Shown here: positions 11,639 to 23,449 of the stretch, in pieces
How positions within the stretch are numbered: position 1 is the stretch's first letter
Layout of the letters: each line of letters starts with the position of its first letter
NCBI GenBank assembly: GCA_907163375.1
Contig: CAJQUW010000514.1
Coordinates: 62,001 to 126,000, forward strand
Direction of reading: 5' to 3'
DNA length: 64,000 nucleotides
Origin: Prostheceraeus crozeri
Taxonomy: Eukaryota > Platyhelminthes > Polycladida > Euryleptidae
Notes under the pieces: model-generated
Told to the model about the DNA's origin: nothing
The model's database searches: none
What the model saw: only the letters and a program-made list of their open reading frames with translations
Program-made: the position numbers and the translations under genes

Positions 11639-13148
11639 CGTTGGCAAATCTCTCGTATTAATGTCAAGTCTCTGTCGGTTCCCAGCTTATATAGTGTGTG
11701 GCGATCAGCTGATGACGTAATACCCATCATCCAAACACTAAAAACCCGTCTATCTCCGGTTCTAGTGCTCCGATTGAGCTGGAAATACACCATTTCCATG
11801 TAGAATTTGACGCTGAATCCGAATCTGGCCTCCGTTTTCCCATCCGATGCTTCGTTTTGGCTCTACAGTTCTACAATTCAGCCATCGCAAAAATTCTAAC
11901 TCTGTCGTTTTTTCGAAAAATGTTGAAAATTTTTCTCTCCGATTGACTTGAAACTCATCATGCTGATAGAGAATTTCACGCTGATTCCAAATCTGAAATC
12001 CGTTTTCCAATCCGATGCCTCGTTTTGAAGCTACAGCCCAAAACGTCCCAAATTCTAACTGTCGTTTTTCGCCAATGTCCCAAAATCTTAAATGGCGTCG
12101 CACATCTAAACGAGGACATATATGAACAAGCCGATTCTTTCACTGAATTTGTCTCACTCTTAGCTTTCAAACGAGCTATGGCACGACAAAATCCGTCCAC
12201 TGGAAGCCAAAATCGAAGCGAGCTGTCCAGAGGGGGGGGGGACGTCAGCGAAAATTTTTTCTCTCCGATTGCGTTCAAATTCACCATACCGATGCAGAAT
12301 TTCACGCTGAATCCGAATCTGGCCTCCGTTTTCTCATCCGATGGTTCGTTTTGGTGCTACACTCCAAAACGTCCCAAATTCTAACTCTGTCGTTTTTTCG
12401 AAAAATGTTGAAAATTTTTTCTCGACGATTGACTTGAAACTCACCATACAGATAGAGAATTTCACGCTGATTCCAAATCTGAAATCCGTTTTCCAATCCG
12501 ATGCTTCGTTTTGAAGCTACAGCCCAAAACGTCCCAAATTCTAACTCTGTCGTTTTTCGCCAATGTCCCAAAATCTTAAATGGCGTCTCACATCTAAACG
12601 AAGACAGATAGGAACAAGCCGATTCTTTCAGTGAATTTGTCTCACTCTTAGCTTTCAAACGAGCTATGGCACGACTAAATCCGTCCACTGGAAGCCAAAA
12701 TCGAAGCGAGCTGTCCAGAGGTGGGGGGACGTCAGCGAAAATTTTTCTCTCCGATTGCGTTCAAATTCACCATACCGATGCAGAATTTCACGCTGAATCC
12801 GAATCTGGCCTCCGTTTTCACATCCGAGCACTCCTTCCACTCGAAACAGCCCATTTTACAACCCAACATTCAGCAGATTGCACGAAAAACATCACACACT
12901 ATAGCCTCAAGACTAATCCTGGCGGTCGCCCAAGTCCAATACGACACTCTGTCGTTCCAGAGGGGGGGGAGTCAGCGAACATTTTGTGAACGTGGACCAA
13001 CCTGGCCGGCACACCACGACAGACCACATCCTCTGTCGTTCCAGAGGGGGGGGGAGTCAGACCCGAAGCACCACGGCGGCCGACCACGACACTCTGCCGT
13101 TCCAGAGGGGGGGCGCGCCGATCGAGTGTTCGCCGTTTTATTACTACT
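11293..13148 (+). repeat. Right terminal repeat R3 of E2 (inverted match of R4)
   Basis: This ~1.86-kb repeat includes leader-intron sequence, first exon, TATA box, about two diverged ~488-bp units and three poly-G subrepeats, ending in TTACTACT at 13148. It matches 13885-15653 in inverted order at high identity. The two together make a large false palindrome centred on the Penelope-like fragment. Confidence 0.85.
11686..11693 (-). promoter_or_regulatory. TATA box of the E2 zinc-finger gene
   Basis: TATATAAG on the minus strand lies about 47 bases upstream of the leader donor and is followed by GCTGGGAACCGACAG. The identical arrangement lies at 15253-15260 in P1. Confidence 0.65.
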
Positions 13149-13884
13149 TACGTAAAGACGCGGAAATATTCTCCTCCATCTTGGATGATTCATCTTTTTG
13201 CGTCGGATCTACACAAAACCTTGAAGGATCACACAAAATAGTATCCATTTTTGCAACGTGGTCCTTCTTATTATTAGAACCCCTGCTTTGCCTTTGTCTG
13301 GTCGACAAATAATCAAATCTGGATCTGCTTTCAACTTACGAAGAGAGTCAATATGGGATTTTGATAGCGGTGACTGAACTGGAAACGACTTTAGTTTGAA
13401 ATAAAAAACCAAATCAGCTTTCAGTCTCGTTACACCATCATCATCCGTTAAATCAAAGCTATCCGTTAACTGTGAAAAGAATCTTTCAAATTCGACGTCA
13501 ATCTCAACCTGTCTTGGTAGGCTGGGGATGCAAAAATCCAAACCACGAGATAAGGCTTGCTTTTCGACCATATCCAAACATTGCGAGGACAAGTTGCAGA
13601 TATGCTGATCAAGATCATCCGGGAAAAAATCATCTGTCCAAGGAAAAGCTTCCGACAAAATCCGAGTATGTCGTTCACGTACGTCAATTCTCGTTTTGTG
13701 CAGGACTTTCTGAGTGAAGTTGAAATATTTTGCATAACAGAAAAACCGGTAAGCTCCACGAGACAGTCTTTAAATTCATAGAAATTATCCTTGTAGAGAT
13801 ACAACTTCCTCTTTGCTTCCTTCAATTCAATAACCAGAAACTGTCGACAGATTTCGCGAGATCGATGCAAACGGCAGTGACGTG
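13149..13884 (-). mobile_element. Penelope-like retroelement, N-terminal part
   Basis: On the minus strand, the phrases DLIICRPDKGKAGVLI and KLKADP match the conserved DLVI.KPDKG..VV block upstream of Penelope-like reverse transcriptases. The more N-terminal stretch (ELKEAKRKLYLYK) is helical and less conserved. At least one frame change separates the two, so the copy is dead. The part joins 1929-3492 once E2 is set aside. It is cut off at 13884 by the P1 terminus. Confidence 0.8.
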
Positions 13885-15653
13885 AGTAGTAATAAAACGG
13901 CGAACACTCGACCAGCGCGCCCCCCCTCTGGAACGGCAGAGTGTCGTGGTCGGCCGCCGTGGTGCTTCGAGTCTGACGTCCCCCCCTCTGGAACGACAGA
14001 GTGTCGTGGTGGTCTTGGGCGACCGCCAGGATTTGTCTTGAGGCTATAGTGTGTGATGTTTTTCGTGCAATCTGCTGAATGTTGGGTTGTAAAATGGGCT
14101 GTTTCGAGTGGAAGGAGTGCTCGGATGGGAAAACGGAGGCCAGATTCGGATTCAGCGTGAAATTCTGCATCGGTATGGTGAATTTGAACGCAATCGGAGA
14201 GAAAAAATTTTCGCTGACGTCCCCCCCCTCTCGACCGCTAGCTTCGATCTTGGCTTGTAGTGGACGGACTTTGTCGTGCAATAGCTCGTTTGAAAAGTAA
14301 GAGTGAGACAAATTCACTGAAAGAATCGGCTTGTTCATATCTGTCTACGTTTAGATGTGAGACGCCATTTAAGATTTTGGGACATTGGCGAAAAACGACA
14401 GAGTTAGAATTTGGGACGTTTTGGGCTGTAGCGTCAAAACGAAGCATCGGATGGGAAAACGGATTTCAGATTTGGAATCAGCGTGAAATTCTCTATCAGC
14501 ATGGTGAGTTTCAAGTCAATCGGAGAGAAAAAATTTTCAACATTTTTCGAAAAAACGACAGAGTTAAAATTTGGGACGTTTTGGTCTGTAGCGCCAAAAC
14601 GAAGCATCGGATGGGAAAACGGAGGCCAGATTCGGATTCAGCGTGAAATTCTGCATCGGTATGGTGAATTTGAACGCAATCGGTGAGAAAAATTTTCGCT
14701 GACGTCCCCCCCCTCTGGACAGCTCGCTTCGATTTTGGCTTCCAGTGGACGGATTTTGTCGTGCCATAGCTCGTTTGAAAGCTAAGAGTGAGACAAATTC
14801 ACTGAAAGAATCGGCTTGTTCATATCTGTCTTCGTTTAGATGTGAGACGCCATTTAAGATTTTGGGATATTGGCGAAAAACGACAGAGTTAGAATTTGGG
14901 ACGTTTTGGGCTGTAGCTTCAAAACGAAGCATCGGATTGGAAAACGGATTTCAGATTTGGAATCAGCGTCAAATTCTCTATCAGCATGGTGAGTTTCAAG
15001 TCAATCGGAGAGAAAAATTTTCAACATTTTTCGAAAAAACGACAAGTTAGAATTTTTGCGATGGCTGAATTGTAGAACTGTAGAGCCAAAACGAAGCATC
15101 GGATGGGAAAACGGAGGCCAGATTCGGATTCAGCGTCAAATTCTACATGGAAATGGTGTATTTCCAGCTCAATCGGAGCACTAGAACCGGAGATAGACGG
15201 GTTTTTAGTGTTTGGATGATGGGTATTACGTCATCAGCTGATCGCCACACACTATATAAGCTGGGAACCGACAGAGACTTGACATTAATACGAGAGATTT
15301 GCCAACGGTAAGTCGTCTCTCTGAGCTCCGATGATAGCTTCGGACATTCCAAATCCCGGGTTTCTGTAGGAAACCGACTTAGAAAATTTCATTGCTGATA
15401 TCAGCTAAGGCGTCAGACTTAGAGGTTCGCCAGGAGATGGCCTTCGTCTCCAGGCCATAAAAGACTCCAAAACTTTAAAGGCTTGTAACTTTGCTTCTAC
15501 AAGTCCGTTTGACTTGATTCAAAAAAGGTTCGGTCGCTATTGACCTGCCCTAAGTGATAGACTACTTATAAAATTTCATAAGTAGTGCTAAAAAGTTGAA
15601 AAATTTAAATTCACTAGTTTTGGAGGTTTTCTGGGGTTTTCGACCCTGCTGAA
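13885..15653 (-). repeat. Left terminal repeat R4 of P1
   Basis: It begins at AGTAGTAA, followed by two poly-C subrepeats (13920 and 13980), a ~150-bp unique part, and about two copies of the ~488-bp unit. It then carries the promoter and first exon of the zinc-finger gene (15230-15307) and the start of its intron. It is the inverted match of R3. Confidence 0.85.
15253..15260 (+). promoter_or_regulatory. TATA box of the P1 zinc-finger gene
   Basis: TATATAAG lies about 48 bases upstream of the donor GCCAACG|GTAAGTCG (15307/15308). The leader intron runs to the acceptor CCTTCCTTTACAG at 15968, and the ATG lies 17 bases beyond. The same arrangement is found in E2. Confidence 0.65.
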
Positions 15654-15984
15654 TTCAACTAAGACATTTATAAAGTTGTGGGAGGCGAGCTTCGGCTTGG
15701 AATTTGCAACCTTGGCAAACAATCCACTGGTTTTCATGTCAAAATCAGGGTCCGGATACCAACACAGTGATATGACGCACGCTCTGTCCGCGGGAGGCTG
15801 GATTTGTGGGCCGAGGCCTTGGAGTTGGGATAAGATCCCCTCTGAGTAATGCCTGTAACGGATTCAAAGGTTCGACACTTTCCACCAATCTCACAATTTA
15901 GCTGTATGATTATAAAAATGACTGCCAATGTCGCCTGTTAGTAATTCTATTTCATCCTTCCTTTACAGATACATAAGTTACAAA

Positions 15985-17187
15985 ATGGGAGGAAATTCAA
16001 AGTTTCATTTTAAAAAGTGCCTATGTGGCGAAGTCAAGCGAGGTGGCGAGTTCAAGCGCCATTTAAATAAATTCCCCGACTCTCCCGAAGAGCATAAGGA
16101 GGTCGCTGTGGTGAGCGGATGCACATCATGTATGAAATTCGTCAGGGGAAACCTGAACGAGTTTTTCTATAAGACGCATTCAACATGTCTCATTAAGAAG
16201 GTGAAAAATTATACCACCTCAGAGGTTGGGTTAGCCATCACCCCACTTTTTGAAAAACCTAATCAAGATGAGGAGACAGAGACGCATGCCTCAGAGGTTG
16301 GGAAGTTCATCATCCCACCGGTTGAACGACCTCAAGTTGACCTAGATGCGGAGACAGAGCTGCAGATGGCAGTTCAAGCCATACAAGACTGCAAGAATGA
16401 GCAGCCAACGTCATCTCACCTCAGCTAGCTCTTCTTGCTCTGAGTCGGAAATCTCCGAATCTGAATCGGAAACGGAAGAGGCGGTCGTCCTTAACAAACC
16501 CGAGGAGGCGATCATAGCTCCTAAACCCGATAAGACGATTGTGAAGAGTCGGGCAGTGCCAGCGCCAAAAATGCACTCCTCACCTAAAAAAGGGAGAGGT
16601 ATCAAAGCCCAAGCCAAGCGGTGGGCTAAGGATGATGGTGTGGCGAGGGTTAGCCAAGAGTATGCCATTAAGAAGCTGAAGGATGAAATGAGCCGTTATA
16701 AAAACGAATGCTCCGCATTAAGGGATGAGAATTTTGAACTCAAAAAGCAGGTGGCGGAAATTAGGAGTCTTAAGGCTCAAGTATTAAAGTTGGAAGGTTT
16801 CCAAAAGAGAGCTCTAGCGAGTGAGAGTCGCGTAGAGGATCAGGCCACATGCATTAAGAATATGAAGGCGAAGGAGGCGACGCTCATCTCCAACATGAGC
16901 AGGAGAAGATGGCTCTTCTTGAGGCGAAGAATAACGCTGTCAAGGAGAGAAGACCAACGCTCCACCTCCCCGTAGTCGGTAGCAAAATTATCGACGATGT
17001 AATAATGGAGTCGGAGGATTTGGATAAAACGAGCGAGTGCTACGAAGGAGCAATGCCAGATATTCGCTGTCTCCACATAAGCATTAAACACAATGGTGAC
17101 ATTCAGGAATTGCGCCATCGTGAGCGAAAGTTGCCGGCCAAGTACCTGCCTCAGCCACCACCATCGAAGGTTCAACGAAGCGGTTGA
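15985..17187 (+). pseudogene. Zinc-finger / coiled-coil protein of P1
   Basis: This is a paralogue of the E2 gene at 9381-10532. It starts MGGNSKFHFKKCLCGEVK, chosen because it is the first ATG after the acceptor at 15968. It has an N-terminal CLCG...H cluster, a second C-x2-C group (SGCTSCMKF), an acidic Ser/Glu stretch, a Lys-rich stretch and a coiled coil rich in K, E and L. The C-terminal part has RCLHISIKHNG, like ECLHFTFDHK in E2. The gene looks broken, with about two breaks. The product would be nuclear by its basic stretches (inference). Confidence 0.6.
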
Positions 17188-17300
17188 ATTGATTTATGGT
17201 AAGTTAATATCATCTCTATCACTTGAATATAATTTCATCTATTTTCTTTCTATTTTTCAGATGCGACGAGAACGAACCAACGGCTCTCATAAGGGCCACC

Positions 17301-17438
17301 ATGGGGCAAGATTTGATAGAACCTCCGCGCGGTTTGCCCTGGGCAGTCTTCGGACTGGCAAATACTATCATTAAGTTGAATCTGCTATCAGTCAACTTGA
17401 ACGTTATGCAGTCGATTGCTATCCCTGAAGCATTCTGA
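17301..17438 (+). CDS. Small hydrophobic ORF with strong Kozak context, copy 1
   Basis: The start GCCACCATGG is a perfect vertebrate-type Kozak context. The 45-residue product begins MGQDLIEPPRGLPW and has a hydrophobic core (AVFGLANTIIKLNLLSV) that could span or lie in a membrane. A near-identical copy lies 529 bases downstream. The frame is also open upstream through ENEPTALIRA to an acceptor at 17260, so it may instead be the last exon of the zinc-finger gene. No family was recognised. Confidence 0.35.
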   Translation: MGQDLIEPPRGLPWAVFGLANTIIKLNLLSVNLNVMQSIAIPEAF

Positions 17439-17518
17439 TTCGCTGTTGAGCAATTCATTGTTGAAAACCCTATATAAGCCAGAAGATTGTAGCGCTTCTC
17501 ATTCAATTTCAAGTCACG

Positions 17519-17776
17519 ATGGAAGCAACGTCTCCTGCCAACAGCATTCCCGTCTTCATCGATGAAGACAACGCCATTCCCGAGTTCGTCATCCTCGACG
17601 AGTAGGATGAAGAGGATGATAAGAAGGGGAAGATCGAGAAGATCGTTTGGACGGATGGGGTGTGGACTCCAAATACCACTCGCATCCGAAAGGTTCCAGA
17701 TGCACCAGCACGAGCTAGGCGGTATAGGGTCTATGACAACCTAACCGTCATACCCATTGACTATTCCAGCCAATAG
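17519..17776 (+). pseudogene. Small acidic/basic ORF behind a TATA box
   Basis: An ATG at 17519 lies about 45 bases after CCCTATATAAGCC (17470-17482). The product would be about 85 residues, with an acidic first third, a Lys-rich middle and WTDGVWTPNTTRIRKVP in the second half. No homologue is recalled. It lies between the two copies of the duplicated segment and appears broken. Confidence 0.3.
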
Positions 17777-17829
17777 TCAACTTAAATTTACACCCCGAGA
17801 ATGAACCATCGGCTCTCTTAAGGGCCACC

Positions 17830-17982
17830 ATGGGACAAGACATGATAGAACCTCCACGCGGTTTGCCCTGGGCAGTCTTCGGACTGGCGAATACTATCAT
17901 TAAGTTGAATCTGCTATCAGTCAACTTGAACGTTGCAAATGAAGTTCGGTGTAATACTTCCTTTCGACGGGCGTTCCTGTAA
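17830..17982 (+). CDS. Small hydrophobic ORF with strong Kozak context, copy 2
   Basis: This is the second copy, also with GCCACCATGG. It encodes 50 residues beginning MGQDMIEPPRGLPW. The first 35 residues differ from copy 1 at one position, after which the C-termini diverge completely. The match covers about 130 bp (17804-17935). The flanks are unrelated, which points to a local segmental duplication. Confidence 0.35.
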   Translation: MGQDMIEPPRGLPWAVFGLANTIIKLNLLSVNLNVANEVRCNTSFRRAFL

Positions 17983-18541
17983 AGGGCGGCGGTGAAACCC
18001 GTAGCTATGTATACCGCAAGGGACATTCGGCAATGGTCAATCTTGTTAAACCTCTCTGCGTCATGTTTGCAAGTGATTGCCTCTGTCTCAACGTAGTATG
18101 CATTCGCGCCAGGGCGACATTTAGCCAACTGTCGAAGGTTGCCTTATAAACTATCCATTGCATACGTTATGAGAACCATGAGTTCTACCTGTCTCTATCA
18201 ATGAGATGAATTGATGAATGGAATGAAATGGGAGGACACTCACGCGCCACACGCAACATAACACACTTCTCTCTTCCGTAGTCTAACAAGCTCTTTACAC
18301 ATGGATCGCAGTCGATTGCTATCCCTGTATCAGAAGTGTAAGCTATCTTAATTTTATCTAACACTATTTCATCTACCATTATCATCCATATGAAATGTTA
18401 TAAGAATTGCAAGTTAAACTAAGTGTGCCACTATTGAATTGCCACTATCCAAATGAAAAAGTATACATGGTTAAATCATCCACTGAAGCCCCATTCAAGT
18501 AAGTCAGTATGAAAGCAAAGATAATATGAAATAAAAATTTA
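17983..18541. other. Intergenic stretch without a recognisable gene
   Basis: No supported gene was seen. The phrase GCAGTCGATTGCTATCCCTG (18306-18325) repeats one at 17408-17427, so this stretch holds further debris of the local duplication. At its right edge lies the poly(A)-signal region for the minus-strand gene that follows. Confidence 0.5.
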
Positions 18542-18991
18542 TTATGGCATGTATTTCAAAAGGTTTTCATCGTCAATATCGTCCCAGAGTCTGGCTTCAC
18601 ATAGATCACAAAAACAGTTCACTTGTTTCAATCGTTCTTCCACTGCGAGCCTCACTTTGTCAATATACTCCCACTCCACCATAGTTCGTGGCTGGGAGTT
18701 AGGGGTGTACCACTCCCATAATTGGTGGAGGAATTTGGTGCTGGTGATCTCCATCACATCGTCAGCATCGTACTGGAGATACTTCCACCTCACGCCTGTT
18801 AAGTCGGGACACTCCTTCTCACATACACTCTCCTCTTCGTCGTTCGCTGGTAATGACAACTTTCTGATATTGTCCAGTCGGTACACCTTCTCTACCTTCC
18901 CCTTCGTTGAAGCGTTTGGTGCACCGAGCGCCTTTGGTGTTGAGCATGGAGAAGAGAATTTTGTGTTTGGTGTTGTCGGAGGACTTGTCAT
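18542..18991 (-). CDS. Hypothetical acidic P1 protein with a Cys pair
   Basis: An intact 149-residue frame. The first 40 residues are Ser/Thr/Pro/Lys-rich and unstructured. The rest is acidic with several Trp residues, and CFCDLC near residue 125 could bind metal with other Cys residues (CEKEC near 65). The stop overlaps an AATAAA-like signal. It is divergently paired with polymerase B over a 294-bp gap that has CCAAT boxes and a TATA-like stretch. The role is unknown. Confidence 0.5.
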   Translation of the reverse strand: MTSPPTTPNTKFSSPCSTPKALGAPNASTKGKVEKVYRLDNIRKLSLPANDEEESVCEKECPDLTGVRWKYLQYDADDVMEITSTKFLHQLWEWYTPNSQPRTMVEWEYIDKVRLAVEERLKQVNCFCDLCEARLWDDIDDENLLKYMP

Positions 18992-19285
18992 GTTGACTGT
19001 GAATAATAACTTTGAAATGTTTTCTAATTCTTAAGTATCAACAAGCAACCAATCAGAATGAACAGCCAATGAATGATGAATATGAAAGTATATATATGTA
19101 AAGTGACATCCGTATCATTTCACTCTGTCTTTGAGACGTATAAGTGAAGTGTTCTCTAGCGAATTCTGTTATTATTTGAGCAGTACAAGTGAACTGCTCT
19201 CTCGTGAATTCCAAATTTCAGACGTATTATTTGAGTGAAGTCTCTATCTTGTTGAAGTATCAACCTTAAACTTGATTTCGTTGAA
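18992..19285. promoter_or_regulatory. Divergent promoter between the acidic gene and polymerase B
   Basis: It contains AACCAATCAG (19047) and AGCCAATG (19062), both CCAAT boxes, and an AGTATATATATG stretch near 19087-19098 that could serve as the TATA box for polymerase B. A repeated phrase (AAGTGAA.TG.TCTC...GAATTC) occurs at 19145-19165 and 19188-19208 in the leader. Confidence 0.5.
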
Positions 19286-22200
19286 ATGGTAAGTTGAAAA
19301 TTTCTACTCTCATCTCCCTCAAACGTGTGGCTAATAGCATCTTCCTCAATTTCAGGCATCAACTTCATCACCAACGCCCTCCCTTCTCGAGGAAAGTTTA
19401 GAGTTGTTGAGTCAAGGTAGGTTGTAACAATACACTGAGACTTGAACAGAGATGATAGAATGATTTCTCTTTCAGGTGATACCAGTCCCATCTCGAGCGA
19501 GTCCATGTCAACATTGTCGCGGGAATGCAACGATCGGGAATGTGCTGACTGTGGGCACATCTTCACGAGGAAGCGTGATCTCATCCGACACATCAAGCGA
19601 GGTGTTTGTAGACCTAAGTCAGCATCAATCTCCGAAGGTGGGGATGATTCTGTTAACGATGTCTCCTTTTCTTGCGATTTATGCATTCAGTCTTTTGAGT
19701 CACATTTTGAACTATCTTCACATAGACTTCGACATACACACAGTGACGATAGTTATACTAACAGCACCTCCTCTATCCGACTCTCTGAAGTGTCGATAAA
19801 TAATTTAGTGAGGAACTACCAGATGGAATCCTCAGAAACCATTACTGACTTTGAAGAATGGTTTCATCAAAATTCATCTTTGATTGGTGCGCTCTTCAAC
19901 AATTTAGTCAATTTTAGAATGAAGGCGCTCATCTATCTCAAAATAAAATATGTAAAAATCGATCACCATACTGGTCAAATAGTAGAGAGGTTGGAGTTTC
20001 ACATACCCTCCTCTCCTGCAACCGAAGTTGTAGACTGCGAGTCTTGGATAAATTTTCATATCCAAGGGTTAAAATTAAATATAGATAAATTTAACGAGCG
20101 TGATAGTGGTCTCGTTTTTGATGGTATTGAGACTGCCATGATTAAAATCACTTTATTAGAGAACTACTCTGGACGAGGCTCCTTTAAACTTCCGAAAAAT
20201 TTAAGAAATAAAGCAGCAGTCATTTCTGTAGATTGCGAATCGCAATGTTTTAAGTATGCCGTCCTCTCCATTCTCCACTATAATGATGTACAGTATAGCC
20301 GATACCGTAAGAGTAAGTATCAACAGTGGGAGAATGAATTAAAGTTTGATGACTGCAATAGTGAAGATATGAAAATTAAAGATATAGAAAAATTTGAAAA
20401 ATTGAACAACATCAAAATAGTTCTCCATGTTTCGGAAAAGGGATTGAAGGGTGTCCGCTACAACTCGCGTTCGAGTTGTTATGACCACGTTGTCAACCTT
20501 TTATTAGTAAGACAGGATGATAGTGAGGAATGGCACTACTGCGGTATTCCCAAAATTTCTCGCTTATACCACCACTTAAGAAATTCTACCTCATCAGAGA
20601 TTTATTACTGTGACAGATGCATTCGCAACTTTAGGAGTAAAAATAGATTTGAAACTCATTACGAATGGTGTAAGCGAGGTAAACTACAAATGGAGCGCAT
20701 GCCCAAAGATAAGGAGTTTTCATATAGAGAGAATGGCGATGAACTAAGTCCTCTTCGTGTCATCTATGCTGACATCGAATGCTATATCGATGATATCATC
20801 CACAAGCCAGCAGCCATATCCTGCTATGAAGTATGGCATGACCATTTCCAAAATAGAAAAAATAAAATGCACGTCTGGCAAGGTGAGGATTGTATTTACC
20901 AATTCCTACAATTCCTCGAACAGGCTGTAAAATTTCAACAAAAGTATGATGGTGAACTCTATCGCAGATCATTGCATATGACAGCAGATGATCAAGCTAA
21001 GTTTGATAGTTGCAACGTTTGCCCCAAATGTAGTAAAACATTTGATGATAAGATTAAGAAAGTGCGCGACCATGATCACATCACTGGTAAATTTAGAAAC
21101 GCACTATGTTCAAAATGCAATTTTTCACTTAGGATGAAACGGCGTACATTACCCGTCATTTTCCATAATTTCAAGGGCTACGACAGCCATATGATAATAA
21201 AAGGAGGTTTAGGTCAAATGAAAGAGTGGAAGCTTGATGTAATAGTACAAACGAGAGAGAAGTTTATGGCCATGACAGCAAAAGTGCCTGTCGATAAAAC
21301 TAAAGAAAATAAGACGGTCTATTTTGATATAAAATTTTTAGATTCCTACCAATTTATGACTGCATCACTGGCCTCTCTCGTACAAAATCTAAAGTCTCTT
21401 CCACTAACACAAAAACTTAAGAAACAATATCCAAATCTAACCGATGAAGTCATCACACGGAAAGGAGTCTTTCCATATGCATATTTTGATGCGATTAGTA
21501 AACTCGGCGAGACTTCTCTTCCACCCATAGATAAATTTAAAAATGATTTGACGGATCAAGATTGTCCAGTAGAGGACTATGAACATGCTCAAGAGGCATG
21601 GATAAAATTTGACTGCCATACATTTGGTGAATATATGATTGCCTATCTTAAGTTAGATGTGTTTTTGCTGGCTGACGTTTTCCAAGAGTTTCGACGAGTG
21701 GCATTAGAAGAAGATAAGTTAGATCCCGTCCACTTTGTCAGTCTGCCACCCATGTCATTTAAGTCTGCTTTTAAAATGACTGGTGAGACCATTCATCTCT
21801 TACAAGATCCAGAGATGTATAATTTATTTGAGCGAGGAATTCGCGGTGGTCTCACATTTGTAAATAAACATAGGTTAAAATCAAAATTAGTAGGCGATGA
21901 TCAGACTCATCTTAAGTATTATGACCAAAATAATTTATATGGTAGTTCACTATCCAAACCACTCCCTCACTCTGAGTTTAGCTGGTTAGATGATAGTGAA
22001 ATTCAGCATCTCTCCAACCCTTCTAACATACTAGCAATTCCAGATGAAGGTGATTGGGGATATTATTTTGAGATAGATCTAATCTATCCAAATAATATTA
22101 AACATAAAACCGTAGATTTTCCACTCGCACCCGAATCAGGTGAAGTGACCAAAGATATGTTTTCCGACTTTATGAAACAATTTCATAAAGATTTAGAATC

Positions 22201-23270
22201 ATGCGGTCAACCCGACTATAAGCCTTGCCGCAAACTTTTACTCACCCAGTATGATAAGGAAAACTATCTAGTCCACTTTAGCATCTTAAAATTTTATTTA
22301 GAAATGGGTATGATTTTAATGAGTTCACCGCATTATTAAATTTAGACAGAAAGCCTTCCTCAAACCATATATTGATAGCAACAGCCAGAAACGTGCACTA
22401 GCCCAAAATAATTTTGAAAAAGATTTTTATAAGTATAAGAATAATAGTCTATTTCGTAAGACGATGGAGGATGTTAGAAAACGTGTAAACTGTAAACTAG
22501 TCAATGATGTTACAAGATTTAAGAAATTGGTCTCATGACCTCTATTCATCGATAGAGACATTATCGATGAGGACCTTGTAGGTGTTAAAATGATAAAATC
22601 TGAAGTTGAGTTGTGCAAGCCCATCTATATTGGCCAAGCTGTACTAGATTACTCTAAGCTTGAAATGTACCAACTCTTTTATAAAATACTAAAACCATGT
22701 CCTCTCGTAAAGAGGTTCGTTTGTTGGGTGGTGATACAGATAGTTTCTTCTTAGGTATTACCACTCAAAAAGATTTAAATTTCAATGAAGTAGGAAAATC
22801 TTTAGAAAGATATTTTGACACATTAAATTATCCTACTGATCACCCACTCTACTCCATCAAAAATAAGGCAAAACTTGGCTGCTTTAAGGATGAGACAGCA
22901 GGGAAGGAAATAGATGAAATGATTCTCCTCCGACCAAAAATGTACAGTATGAAATTAAGGGATAGCGACGATAGTATTAAGCGTGCTAAAGGCATATCAA
23001 GATCATTGGTCTCTAACATGAAACATAAAAATTTCAGGAAAGCCTATAGAAATAAAATTTTTAACGTTTGTTAATATGACAATCTTAAAATCTAAGTCGC
23101 ATGAGATCAAAACTCATACTTTTAGGAAACGGGCGCTTTCAGCATGGGAGGATAAGAGGTGCTGGTTAGAACATAACATATCTCTTCCACATGGACATCC
23201 TGACACAAACATACCACCACCCAAAAGAATTAAACTCACACTACCACATTCAGGAGACGTCTTAGCATAA
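19286..23270 (+). pseudogene. POLB: P1 DNA polymerase B (protein-primed type)
   Basis: This is the replicative polymerase of P1, of the protein-primed family B used by Polintons, adenoviruses and virophages. The ATG at 19286 is followed directly by a GTAAGT donor. Two short GT-AG introns (19289-19355 and 19417-19475) lie before the long frame. Visible in order are three C2H2-like fingers (ECADCGHIF, FSCDLCIQSF, YYCDRCIRNF), the exonuclease start VIYADIECY, and a Cys/His block with KVRDHDHITGKF. These are followed by KLDVFLLADVF, motif A YYDQNNLYGS, and motif C GGDTDSFFLG. The C-terminus has FRKRALSAWEDKRCW and LPHGHP, usual for Polintons. The gene looks broken, with about three breaks. Confidence 0.9.
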
Positions 23271-23449
23271 TCATCCTTAACTTAGTATTTTCATGTTGAT
23301 TTCTGTAGATAAACACTGCTGTTTTATGTATCACATTAGATCGTTTCTTCATTGTGAATATATGCCTACAGTCAGCCCATTCCCCCTATATCTGTGAAAA
23401 GACTTTTTCATACACATATTTTTATTTCAATAAACATATCACAATGACT

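Larger units (their letters stand above)
3493..13148. mobile_element. E2, non-autonomous P1-family Polinton derivative
   Basis: The element begins AGTAGTAATAAAACGG at 3493 and ends with the reverse complement at 13148. It is flanked by CACGTA (3487-3492) and TACGTA (13149-13154), a 6-bp target duplication with one mismatch, as expected for Polintons. It lies inside the Penelope-like element. It holds the zinc-finger/coiled-coil gene, a rearranged block from the P1 right end (6557-7757, inverted relative to the P1 order), and two blocks of tandem repeats. No polymerase, integrase, capsid or ATPase gene is visible, so it would depend on a relative. It is shorter than P1 without P2 (about 24.3 kb). 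Confidence 0.8.

Noticed and set aside
12666-13312. Open frames around poly-G tracts (RGG, SRGGGSQTRS and similar)
   Set aside because: They are translation of poly-G subrepeats in the terminal repeat, with no conserved start.
3953-14932. Open frames of 100-130 codons in many copies of the ~488-bp unit (phrases such as SLKESACSYLSSFRCETPF)
   Set aside because: They occur on whichever strand the repeat lies, lack consistent starts, cross unit boundaries and overlap other frames. They are a by-product of a stop-poor repeat.
11293-15653. A giant palindrome that could be one foldback element
   Set aside because: The arms are the same terminal repeat at the ends of two different elements (E2 and P1) facing each other. 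The centre is a fragment of the Penelope-like element, and E2 has its own target duplication.
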